DNA of 64,000 nucleotides, taken from NCBI RefSeq assembly GCF_016918015.1, contig NZ_JAERMK010000020.1, forward strand, positions 32,704 to 96,703. Reading direction: 5' to 3'. Both the position numbers and the translations under genes were made by a program. This stretch comes from Glycomyces sp. YM15. Lineage in GTDB: Bacteria; Actinomycetota; Actinomycetes; Mycobacteriales; Micromonosporaceae. Shown here in pieces: positions 7,537 to 15,402 of the stretch (positions are counted from its first letter, which is position 1; each line of letters starts with the position of its first letter). Below the pieces are notes generated by a model, which ran no database searches, was not told the DNA's origin, and worked only from the letters and a program-made list of their open reading frames with translations.

Positions 7537-8832
7537 TTATTGTTCGGAGGCGAGCAGTGTCTCCGCCTCGGTGAAGAAGGCGTCGGCTCCTTCGGCCGCC
7601 GTCAGCTCGCCGTACTGGACCTGCTGGTACAGCTCGCCGAACTTGACCTCGATCGCGCCGGTGGCGGCCGGCGGGGGCGGGGGCGGCGCGGTCAGGTACT
7701 GCTCGACGCTGGCCTCGTAGTCGAGGACCTGCTGCGAGATCTCGTCGACCTCCACGTTCGCGCGACCGACATTGGTGGCGGGGACACCGCGGCTGGTGCC
7801 GAGGATCGCGATGGCCTCCGGGTCGGTGAGCAGGAAGTCGATCAGCTTGCCCGACTCCTCGGGGAACTCGCTGTTGGCGGAGATGCACAGCTGCATCGAG
7901 GGCTTGAGGTACAAGCCGAGGTTGTTCGGGTCCAGGCTCGGCGGCGCGGCCAGGGCGAGCGTGCCGCCCTTCTCGGCGACGGTCGGGGCGTACCAGGCCA
8001 GGAAGTTGTCCCAGCCGGGGTCGGCGCCGACCGTGTCGAGGACGAACCCGTTCTCGGGCGCCCACTGCGAGGACACCTCAATGGGCGGAACGGCGCCCTC
8101 GGTCCGGAGCGCCTCGGTCGCGCTCCACCATTCGATGAGTTTCGCCCGGTCGAAGTTCAGCGCCGCGCCGTCCGTCGCGTAGAAACTGCCGCCCTGCTGG
8201 CGCAGCCACAACTCCATGAAGTGGTACTGACCGGCGTAGTCGCCGCCGCCCCACTTGCCCTCGGGCAGGGTGGCGGTGACGGCCTCGATGGCCGCGTGGT
8301 AGTCCTCCCACGTGTAGCCCGGCTCGAGGGTGACGCTCGCCGGGTCGTACCAGTCGGAGCGGTAGATCAGCCCGAGCGTGTTCCCGGCGATCGGGACGGC
8401 GACCAGCTCGTCGTTGACGTAGCCGGTGTCGAGGAACCCGTCGATGAAGTCACTGGTGTCGACCAGGCCGTCCAGGGGCGTGAGCAGCCCGTTGCTGCCG
8501 AACTGCAGCAGCCGCGAGTAGTCCATGTTCAGCACGTCGGGCAGGTCGCGCGACGCCATGCGGGTGGTCATCGACTCCCAGTAGGTCGGGAAGTCGGAGA
8601 AGTTCGTCTGGACCTTGATGCCCTCGTTCTTCTGCATGAAGAGATCGACAGCCTGCTGGGTGACCTCGGCACGAGCCTCGTCGCCCCACCATTCGAAGCC
8701 GATCTCGACCGGGTCGTCGGCCGTGCCGGCGGGGCCGTCGTCGCCGCACGCGGCGGCCGCGGCAACGGTCGCCGCCGCGGCCGCGCCGGTGAGCACTGAA
8801 CGGCGCCGGAGGCCGTGAGGGTTGCGCATCAT
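7537..8832 (-). CDS. Extracellular sugar-binding lipoprotein of ABC transporter
   Basis: A 431-residue family-1 solute-binding protein. The N-terminus has two arginines followed by a hydrophobic stretch and a lipobox ending in Cys29 (AAAAAC), so it is a lipoprotein anchored outside the membrane, possibly exported by Tat (RRRSVL). Asp/Trp-rich blocks such as WYDPASVTLEPGYTWEDY fit sugar binding. A proline run of seven residues sits near residue 390, unusual for the family. Its place behind the rhamnose genes suggests that it binds rhamnose or a rhamnoside; this is inferred from context. Confidence 0.92.
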   Translation of the reverse strand: MMRNPHGLRRRSVLTGAAAAATVAAAAACGDDGPAGTADDPVEIGFEWWGDEARAEVTQQAVDLFMQKNEGIKVQTNFSDFPTYWESMTTRMASRDLPDVLNMDYSRLLQFGSNGLLTPLDGLVDTSDFIDGFLDTGYVNDELVAVPIAGNTLGLIYRSDWYDPASVTLEPGYTWEDYHAAIEAVTATLPEGKWGGGDYAGQYHFMELWLRQQGGSFYATDGAALNFDRAKLIEWWSATEALRTEGAVPPIEVSSQWAPENGFVLDTVGADPGWDNFLAWYAPTVAEKGGTLALAAPPSLDPNNLGLYLKPSMQLCISANSEFPEESGKLIDFLLTDPEAIAILGTSRGVPATNVGRANVEVDEISQQVLDYEASVEQYLTAPPPPPPAATGAIEVKFGELYQQVQYGELTAAEGADAFFTEAETLLASEQ

Positions 8833-8861
8833 CGTTGATTGCTCCTTCTTATAAGAGGGGT

Positions 8862-8878
8862 CCCGCCCCAGGGGCGGG
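8862..8878 (-). promoter_or_regulatory. Intercistronic hairpin between kinase and binding-protein genes
   Basis: CCCGCCCC and GGGGCGGG form a tight GC hairpin in the 81-base gap between rhaB and the binding-protein gene, followed on the minus strand by a short region and the AAGGAG site. Such stems often stabilise the downstream message for the abundant binding protein, or act as a partial terminator. Structure seen, role inferred. Confidence 0.5.
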
Positions 8879-8913
8879 CCTTCGGGATCTATTGAGTTCG
8901 CTTGCGCCGCTTG

Positions 8914-10356
8914 TCAGGCAGTGCAGGTCTGGAACCGCGCCGCCGCACTCGCCCAGGGGGTCTGCGACCCCCGGGGCGCAAAGCGGCGCGGACGTGCGGA
9001 GGCGCGGGCGACCGCGCGCCGGGCCTGGGGCCCCGGCGCGATGAGGCCGAGCGCCTGGGCCTGGACGAGGGCGTTGCCCAGGGCGGTGGCCTCGTCGGGC
9101 CCGGCCAGGACGGGGCGGCCGGTCGCGTCGGCGGTCAACTGGCACAGCAGCGCGTTGTTGGCGCCGCCGCCGACGATGTGGATCGTTTCGACCGGGTCTC
9201 CGGTGAGGTCCTCAAGGGAGGCGATCGCGCGGCGGTGGGCGAGCGCGAGCGAGTCGAGCACGCACGCCGCCACCTCCGCGGGGGACTCGGGCACCGCCTG
9301 CCCGGTCTCGGCGCAGCAGGCGCGGATCCGCTCGGCCATGTCGCCGGGGTCGGCGAACCGCGCGTCGTCGGGGTCGACGACCGACCGCAGCCGCTCGACC
9401 TTCGCGGCGTCGGCCAGCAGCGCGGCCAGGTCGATGTCCAAGCCTTGCGACCGCCAGGCGCCCACCGCCTCGTTGAGCAGCCACAGCCCGGCGACGTTGC
9501 GCAGGAACCGGATCGAACCGTCCGCGCCCCGTTCGTTCGTGAACCCCGCCTCGAGCGCCGCGGCGCCGGTGATCGGGGTGTCGCGTTCGACGCCGACGAG
9601 CGACCACGTGCCGCACGAGATGTACGCGGCCCGGTCCCCCTCGTAGGGGACGGCCGCGACCGCGGCGGCGGTGTCGTGGCTGGCCGTCGCGATCACCTTG
9701 GTCGACAAGGCGAGCCCGGTCGCCGCGGCGACGTCGGACAGCACCGGTCCCAGGACCGTCCCGGTCGGCGTGACCGGGCCCAGCAGCCCCAGATCGAGCC
9801 CGAGCCGGCCCGCCAGATCGGCTGACCAGTCGCCGGTGGCCTGGTCGATGAGCCCGGTCGTGGAGGCGTTGGTCGCCTCCCAGGCCGGGACGCCCGAGAG
9901 CCAGTACCCGATGAGGTCCGGGATCAGCAGTGCCCGGTGGGCGCTGATGGTCTCGGCGGCGAGCTGGAAGATGGTGTTGAACGGCTGGGGTTGGATCCCG
10001 GTGGCCGCGAAGAGGTCGGCGGCGCTGATCTGTTCGAGGGCTTTGGTCCTGGCGGCGGCGTTGCGGATGTCGCGGTAGCAGACGGGGTTGGCGGCCAGGT
10101 GGCCGTCGTGGCCGATGAGGCCGTAGTCGACCGCCCAGGAGTCCACGCCGATCGCGGCGGCGTCGCCGACGGCGCGCAGACCGTCGAGCACGCCGGACCA
10201 CAGGCCGAGCACGTCCCAGTAGAGGCGTCCGCGCACGTTGACGGCCCGGTTGGGGAACCGGGCGGCCTCGGCGAGGTCGATCCGGTCCCCGCGCACGTGC
10301 GCGGCCATGACGCGCCCGGAGGAAGCGCCGAGGTCGACGGCGGCCAGGAGCGTCAC
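8914..10356 (-). CDS. rhaB: Rhamnulokinase
   Basis: A 480-residue FGGY-type sugar kinase that phosphorylates L-rhamnulose to L-rhamnulose 1-phosphate. The ATPase-fold motifs AAVDLGASSGRV (N-terminal phosphate loop), GVDSWAVDYGL, ASHDTAAAV, SCGTWSLVGVE and IVGGGANNALL are all present, and DLGASSGR with SWAVDYG is the rhamnulokinase pattern. The GTG start overlaps the stop codon of the upstream aldolase/dehydrogenase gene (GTGA). The tail after about residue 440 is Arg/Pro-rich and probably disordered. Confidence 0.95.
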   Translation of the reverse strand: MTLLAAVDLGASSGRVMAAHVRGDRIDLAEAARFPNRAVNVRGRLYWDVLGLWSGVLDGLRAVGDAAAIGVDSWAVDYGLIGHDGHLAANPVCYRDIRNAAARTKALEQISAADLFAATGIQPQPFNTIFQLAAETISAHRALLIPDLIGYWLSGVPAWEATNASTTGLIDQATGDWSADLAGRLGLDLGLLGPVTPTGTVLGPVLSDVAAATGLALSTKVIATASHDTAAAVAAVPYEGDRAAYISCGTWSLVGVERDTPITGAAALEAGFTNERGADGSIRFLRNVAGLWLLNEAVGAWRSQGLDIDLAALLADAAKVERLRSVVDPDDARFADPGDMAERIRACCAETGQAVPESPAEVAACVLDSLALAHRRAIASLEDLTGDPVETIHIVGGGANNALLCQLTADATGRPVLAGPDEATALGNALVQAQALGLIAPGPQARRAVARASARPRRFAPRGSQTPWASAAARFQTCTA

Positions 10357-12377
10357 CGCAGGAATCCTTGCGGGTTGCCCGAGTCGACGGGGATGTGGAC
10401 GCCGGTGGTCAGGCCGAGGTCGGGGCCGACGAGCGCGTAGACGGCGTCGGCGACCGAGGAGGGCAGGACCTCTTTCTTGAGGAGGGTGCGGCCGGCGTAG
10501 TACTTGCCGAGTTCGGATTCGTCCACGCCGTAGACGGCGGCGCGGTTGGCGCCCCAGCCGGAGGCGAAGATGCCGGAGCCGCGGACGACGCCGTCGGGGT
10601 TGATGCCGTTGACGCGGATGCCGTGGCCGCCGAGTTCAGCGGCGAGGAGGCGGACTTGGTGGGCCTGGTCGGCTTTGGCGGCGGAGTAGGCGATGTTGTT
10701 GGGTCCGGCGAAGACCGAGTTCTTGGAGGCGATGTAGACGATGTCGCCGCCCATGCCCTGGGCGACCATGAGCCGCGCGGCCTCGCGGGAGACGAGGAAG
10801 GAGCCTTTGGCCATGACGTCGTGTTGGAGGTCCCAGTCGGCGGCGGTGGTCTCCAGCAGCGGCTTCGACAGGGAAAGCCCGGCGTTGTTCACGACCAGGT
10901 CCACCCCGCCGAACGCGAGCGCCGCGGTGTCGATCGCGGCGGCGACGGCCGTTTCGTCGGTGACGTTGCAGGCCACGCCTACCGCGGTGTCGGTGTTGCC
11001 GATTTCGGCGGCGGCCGCTGCGGCGTTGTCGGCGTCGAGGTCGGCGATCACGACGCACGCGCCCTCGGCGGCGAGGCGTTCGGCGGTGGCCTTGCCGATG
11101 CCTCCGGCCGCGCCGGTCACGAACGCGACGCGTCCGGCGAGCGGCTTGGGCTTGGGGCGGCGCTTGAGCTTGGCCTCTTCGAGGTCCCAGTACTCGATGC
11201 GGAACTTCTCGGACTCGTCGATCGGGGCGTAGGTGGAGATCGCCTCGGCCCCGCGCATCACGTTGATGGCGTTCACGTAGAACTCGCCGGCGACGCGCGC
11301 GGTCTGCTTGTCGGCGCCGAAGGAGAACATGCCGACTCCGGGCACCAGCACGATCGCCGGGTCGGCGCCGCGCATCGCGGGAGACTCCTCGGTCGCATAC
11401 CGCCGGTAGTAGGCGGCGTAGGCCGCGCGGTAGGCCGCGTGCAGCTCCTGCAGCCGCTCGACGGTCGCCTCGATGGAGGCGGTCGGCGGGAGGTCGAGGA
11501 CGAGCGGGCGGACCTTGGTGCGCAGGAAGTGGTCCGGGCACGACGTGCCCAGGGCCGCGAGTTCGGGCATCCGCGCCGAGGCGAGGAAGTCGAGGACGAC
11601 CTGGTCGTCCGTGTAGTGCCCGACCTGGCGGTGGTCGGTGGAGGCGAGGCCGCGGATGACCGGAGCGAGCGCGGCGGCGCGTTCGGCGCGGGCCTCCGGG
11701 TCCAGGGGCTCGGCGACCGTCGCGCCGAACGGGTCGGCTTTGCCGCGCTCGGCGATGAACGCCTCGCAGCCGCGGATGATCTCGAGCGAGTTCGCTTCGC
11801 ACGCTTCGGAGGTGTCGCCCCAGGCGGTGATGCCGTGGCCGCCGAGGATACAGCCGATGGCCTGCGGGTTCGCCGCCTTGATCGCGGCGATGTCGAGGCC
11901 GAGCTGGAAACCGGGGCGGCGCCACGGGACCCACACCACGCGGTCGCCGAAGCACGCCTTCGTCAAGGCGGGACCGTCAACGGCGGTGGCGAACGCGATC
12001 CCCGAATCGGGGTGCAGGTGGTCGACGTGCGCGGCGTCAACGAGGCCGTGCATGGCCGTGTCGATCGACGGGGCGGCGCCGCCGCGCCCGTGGAGGCAGT
12101 AGTCGAACCGCTCGACCATCGCGTCTTCCGCGTCGATGCCCGGATAGGTGTCGACCATGGCCCGCATCCGGTCCAGCCGCAGCACCGCGAGCCCGGACTC
12201 CGTCAGGGTCCCGAGGTCGCCGCCGGAGCCCTTGACCCACAACAGGTCCACCGGTTCACCCGTCACCGGGTCGGTCTCGGTCCCCTTCGCGGAGGTGTTG
12301 CCGCCCGCGTAGTTCGTGTTGCGCTTGTCCGCGCCGAGCCGGTTCGACCGGCCGATCAGATCCCGCACCGCACCCAT
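10353..12377 (-). CDS. Bifunctional rhamnulose-1-phosphate aldolase / lactaldehyde dehydrogenase
   Basis: A 674-residue fusion. Residues 1 to about 410 are a class II aldolase (AraD/FucA fold; metal-binding HLHPDSG and LGGHGITAWG) that splits rhamnulose 1-phosphate into dihydroxyacetone phosphate and L-lactaldehyde. The rest is a short-chain dehydrogenase with TGAAGGIGKA for NAD binding and the Tyr-x3-Lys pair in YSAAKAD, expected to oxidise lactaldehyde to lactate. This matches the RhaEW/YuxG architecture. The ATG at 12377 lies two bases after the isomerase stop codon. The substrate assignment rests on the fusion type and the operon. Confidence 0.94.
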   Translation of the reverse strand: MGAVRDLIGRSNRLGADKRNTNYAGGNTSAKGTETDPVTGEPVDLLWVKGSGGDLGTLTESGLAVLRLDRMRAMVDTYPGIDAEDAMVERFDYCLHGRGGAAPSIDTAMHGLVDAAHVDHLHPDSGIAFATAVDGPALTKACFGDRVVWVPWRRPGFQLGLDIAAIKAANPQAIGCILGGHGITAWGDTSEACEANSLEIIRGCEAFIAERGKADPFGATVAEPLDPEARAERAAALAPVIRGLASTDHRQVGHYTDDQVVLDFLASARMPELAALGTSCPDHFLRTKVRPLVLDLPPTASIEATVERLQELHAAYRAAYAAYYRRYATEESPAMRGADPAIVLVPGVGMFSFGADKQTARVAGEFYVNAINVMRGAEAISTYAPIDESEKFRIEYWDLEEAKLKRRPKPKPLAGRVAFVTGAAGGIGKATAERLAAEGACVVIADLDADNAAAAAAEIGNTDTAVGVACNVTDETAVAAAIDTAALAFGGVDLVVNNAGLSLSKPLLETTAADWDLQHDVMAKGSFLVSREAARLMVAQGMGGDIVYIASKNSVFAGPNNIAYSAAKADQAHQVRLLAAELGGHGIRVNGINPDGVVRGSGIFASGWGANRAAVYGVDESELGKYYAGRTLLKKEVLPSSVADAVYALVGPDLGLTTGVHIPVDSGNPQGFLR

Positions 12378-12379
12378 CC

Positions 12380-13567
12380 TCAGGCCCCCCAACCGGCGGC
12401 CTGGCCGCCCTGGCGGTCGGCCTTGATCTTCTCCGCGTACCCCGATGCCGCGTACGCGGCCATCGGGTCGGCGTCCAGGCCCTGCTCGGCGCGCAGTTCG
12501 GCCAGCAGCGGGCGGACGTCGGTGTTGTAGGCGTCCATCAGGACCGCGTTGGCCCCCAAAACGTCTCCGGCCGCCTGCGCGGCACTGAGCGCATCCGTGT
12601 CGACCAGCAGCGCCTTCGCGGTCGCCTCCTGCACGTTCATCACCGACCGGATCTGGCCGGGGATCTTCGGCTCGATGTTGTGGCACTGGTCGAGCATGTA
12701 CGCGATCCCCGAATCCGGGCCGACCACGCCGCGCAGCGCCAGCTCGTGCATGATCCGGAACAGTTGGAACGGGTCGGCCGAGCCGACCATCAGGTCGTCG
12801 TCGGCGTAGAAGCGGGAGTTGAAGTCGAACCCGCCGAGCTTGCCTTCGCGCAGCAGCATCGCGACGATGAACTCGATGTTGGTGCCGGGCGCGTGGTGCC
12901 CGGTGTCGATGACGACCTGCGCCTTCGGGCCGAGCTTGAGGCAGTGCGCGTACGCGGTGCCCCAGTCGGGGACGTCCATCGTGTAGAACGACGGCTCGAA
13001 CAGCTTGTATTCGAGGAGGAGGCGCTGGTGGTCGCCGAGTCGGGCGTAGACCTCGGCGAGGACGTCGGCGAGGCGGTCCTGGCGGTCGGCGATGGAGTCC
13101 TGGCCGGGGTAGTTGGTGCCGTCGGCGAACCAGAGCTTCAGGTCCGTGGAGCCGGTGGCGTCCATGATGTCGACGCATTCGAGGAGGTGCTCGGTGGCTT
13201 TGCGGCGGACGGCGGGGTCGGGGTGGCAGACCGAGCCGAGCATGTAGTCGTCGTCTTGGAAGGTGTTGGAGTTGATGGTGCCGATCTGGATGCCGAGGTC
13301 GGCGGCGTGGGCGGCGAGCGCCCCGTAGTCGTCCACTTTGTCCCATGGGATGTGGAGGGCGACGGATCCGGCGGCGCCGGTGTACTGGTTGACCTGGGCG
13401 GCGTCGGCGAGTTTCTCGAAGGGGTCGCGGGGGACGCCGTGCTGGGCGAAGACCTTGAAGCGGGTGCCGGAGTTGCCGAACGCCCAGGAGGGCAGTTCGA
13501 TGGTCTGTGCCGCGAGGACCCCCTTGGCGTTCTCGACGGTGCTTTGCGATTCGACGCTGTCGCTCAT
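12380..13567 (-). CDS. rhaI: L-rhamnose isomerase
   Basis: A 395-residue xylose-isomerase-fold enzyme that converts L-rhamnose to L-rhamnulose. Metal-site and active-site blocks visible are LLLEYKLFEPSFYTMDVPDW, VIDTGHHAPGTNIE and GFDFNSRFYADDDLMVGS, which fit the RhaI (Pseudomonas stutzeri-type) isomerases rather than E. coli RhaA. The ATG at 13567 overlaps the stop of the mutarotase gene (ATGA), so translation is coupled. It is the second gene of the operon. Confidence 0.95.
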   Translation of the reverse strand: MSDSVESQSTVENAKGVLAAQTIELPSWAFGNSGTRFKVFAQHGVPRDPFEKLADAAQVNQYTGAAGSVALHIPWDKVDDYGALAAHAADLGIQIGTINSNTFQDDDYMLGSVCHPDPAVRRKATEHLLECVDIMDATGSTDLKLWFADGTNYPGQDSIADRQDRLADVLAEVYARLGDHQRLLLEYKLFEPSFYTMDVPDWGTAYAHCLKLGPKAQVVIDTGHHAPGTNIEFIVAMLLREGKLGGFDFNSRFYADDDLMVGSADPFQLFRIMHELALRGVVGPDSGIAYMLDQCHNIEPKIPGQIRSVMNVQEATAKALLVDTDALSAAQAAGDVLGANAVLMDAYNTDVRPLLAELRAEQGLDADPMAAYAASGYAEKIKADRQGGQAAGWGA

Positions 13568-13959
13568 TCGCCGGCTCCTTCGCGTGCGGCCTGGGCCAGT
13601 TGGGTCTCGAGGTTGAACACTTCGGGGAGGACGTTGAAGGCGTCGTCGGCGTTGGCGCCGCCGGTGCCTTCGAAGAAGGGGGCCATCTCGGCCTGCCAGC
13701 GGGCGTTGACCTCGCGGTCGGCCATGGCGGCTCGGGCGGCGTCGAAGTCGTCGGTCTCCAGGTAGCCCACGAGGAGTCCGTCGTCGCCGAGGAAGAGGGA
13801 GTAGTTGGACCATCCGGTCTCGGCGAGGGCGGCGAGCATGTCGGGCCAGACGGCGGCGTGGCGTTCGCGGTATTCGTCCAGGCGGTCGGGCCGGACGCGG
13901 AGCGTGAAGCACACGCGCGCCTTGGCAGGCGCTTGCAAGCCGTTGGTCGGGGCTGCCAA
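13564..13959 (-). CDS. rhaM: L-rhamnose mutarotase
   Basis: A small enzyme of about 131 residues (DUF718 fold) that interconverts the anomers of L-rhamnose. Family marks are CFTLRVRPDRLDEYRERHA with the catalytic-type His, NYSLFLGDDGLLVGYLE, and W-x2-EMAPFFE. I chose TTG at 13959 because AGGAGGAA precedes it closely; the frame is open to 14046, but that stretch overlaps the operator. It is the first gene of the rhamnose operon, divergent from the LacI-type gene. Confidence 0.92.
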   Translation of the reverse strand: MAAPTNGLQAPAKARVCFTLRVRPDRLDEYRERHAAVWPDMLAALAETGWSNYSLFLGDDGLLVGYLETDDFDAARAAMADREVNARWQAEMAPFFEGTGGANADDAFNVLPEVFNLETQLAQAAREGAGE

Positions 13960-14033
13960 GGGGTTCCTCCTCGGTGGTGTTCGCGGAGCGTCCGCGGCTG
14001 CGTGGTTGTCCTCTGCAGCGGCCGCGCACATTT

Positions 14034-14045
14034 TGAATCGATTCA
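14034..14045. promoter_or_regulatory. LacI-type operator 1, rhamnose operon
   Basis: TGAATCGATTCA is a perfect 12-base palindrome with the central CG typical of LacI-family sites. It lies 75 bases before the mutarotase start in the gap shared with the regulator gene. A nearby CGAAC-ACG-GTTCG repeat (14111-14123) may be a further, different site. Confidence 0.75.
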
Positions 14046-14154
14046 TGAAGGGGTTTCGATAAGTTAAAACCCCGCGCCTCAGGTTGTCAAGGCACGACCG
14101 CCAAGAAATTCGAACACGGTTCGGTATATGCTCCTCAAGCTCCGGGTTCGCCGT

Positions 14155-14166
14155 TGAACCGTTTCA
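14155..14166. promoter_or_regulatory. LacI-type operator 2
   Basis: TGAACCGTTTCA is an imperfect palindrome (two mismatched positions) with the same half-site TGAA..TTCA as the site at 14034-14045. Both lie in the 306-base divergent gap, 121 bases apart, which would allow looping or autoregulation. Inferred from sequence likeness. Confidence 0.6.
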
Positions 14167-14265
14167 ATTCCGTGACCGGAGCGCCGCCCGGCAGTGATCG
14201 CAATCGATCCGTCGATGCGCACCCCTGCACTACCCTGGGCTCCCGATAGCATTCGTGAGGTGACG

Positions 14266-15273
14266 ATGACCACTACCAGCATGAAGGACGTCGCGCGCGC
14301 CGCGGGCGTGTCGGTCGGGACGGTCTCCAACGTGCTCAACCGGCCCGAGGCCGTCGCCGAGGAGACCCGCACGCGAGTGCAGGCCGCGATCGCCGAACTC
14401 GGCTACGTGCGCAACGACTCCGCCCGCCAACTCCGGGCCGGGCGCTCCCGCACCGTCGCGGTCGTCGTGCTGGACGTCGCGAACCCGTTCTTCACCGACG
14501 TGGTGCGCGGCGCCGAGCCGCTCATCGAATCCGCCGGCGGCGTCGTCACCGTCTGCGACTCCGGCGAAGACGTCCGCCGCGAGCGCCGCCACCTCGAGAT
14601 CCTCGAGGAGCAGCGCGTCCTGGGCCTGCTCATCACCCCCGTCGACGACACCTCCGCGTCCTGGATCGAGCGGCTCTCGGGCCATGACATCCCGCTCGTC
14701 CTCGTCGACCGCGGCGCCGGCCGCCACCCGCACTGCTCCGTGGCCGTCGACGACGTGCACGGCGGCCGCCTCGCGGCCCGGCATCTCGCCGACCGCGGGC
14801 ACGCCCGGATCGCGTTCGTCGGCGGCCCGGTCTCGATCCCGCAGATCGCCGACCGGCTCGCCGGCTGCCGCGAAGTGTGCGAGGAGCGCGGCCTCGCCCT
14901 GGAGGTCTTCACGACCGCGGGCCTGAACTTCGCGGCCGGCCGCGAAGCGGTCGAGCAGATGCTCGGCCTCGAACAGCGCCCGACGGCGATGTTCTGCGCG
15001 AACGACCTCGTGGCGCTGGGCGCCTTGCAGGCGTTGACGATGCACGGCGTGAAGGTGCCGCAGGAGTGCGCGATCATCGGCTACGACGACATCGACTTCG
15101 CGGCCGCCGCGGCGGTGCCGCTGTCCTCGATCCGGCAGCCGCGCTCGCAGCTGGGCCGCACGGCCGCGCAGCTGCTGTTCGACGAGATCGGCGAGGGCGC
15201 GGGGCACACCCACCGCAACGTGGTCTTCCAGCCCGAACTCATCGCCCGGGCCTCGACCGCGCAGGAGCTGTGA
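14266..15273 (+). CDS. LacI-family transcriptional regulator of the rhamnose operon
   Basis: A 335-residue repressor. The N-terminal helix-turn-helix and hinge read MKDVARAAGVSVGTVSNVLN and RVQAAIAELGYVRNDSARQL, and the rest is a periplasmic-binding-protein-like effector domain ending in ASTAQEL. The ATG at 14266 has GTGAGG upstream; a second ATG follows at 14281. It is divergent from the rhamnose operon with palindromic operators between them, so rhamnose or rhamnulose (or a phosphate of it) is the likely inducer. The fold is certain; the ligand is inferred. Confidence 0.93.
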   Translation: MTTTSMKDVARAAGVSVGTVSNVLNRPEAVAEETRTRVQAAIAELGYVRNDSARQLRAGRSRTVAVVVLDVANPFFTDVVRGAEPLIESAGGVVTVCDSGEDVRRERRHLEILEEQRVLGLLITPVDDTSASWIERLSGHDIPLVLVDRGAGRHPHCSVAVDDVHGGRLAARHLADRGHARIAFVGGPVSIPQIADRLAGCREVCEERGLALEVFTTAGLNFAAGREAVEQMLGLEQRPTAMFCANDLVALGALQALTMHGVKVPQECAIIGYDDIDFAAAAAVPLSSIRQPRSQLGRTAAQLLFDEIGEGAGHTHRNVVFQPELIARASTAQEL

Positions 15274-15402
15274 CCGCACCCCACGAGTTCCTGTAACGGT
15301 AAAGTTCGGGTCTGGTAGCGTCTCCGAGACCGGCCCGGCAAGCGCTCGCGTGTGCCTTCGGGCCGCCGGTGAGAGACAGCGAACCCTTCACAGGAGGCGA
15401 CC

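Noticed and set aside
10368..12530. A 720-residue + strand ORF opposite the rhamnose aldolase/dehydrogenase and kinase genes
   Set aside because: Gly/Val/Ala/Asp-rich shadow of a GC-rich antisense strand; no signature motifs and no ribosome site, and the minus-strand genes are unmistakable.
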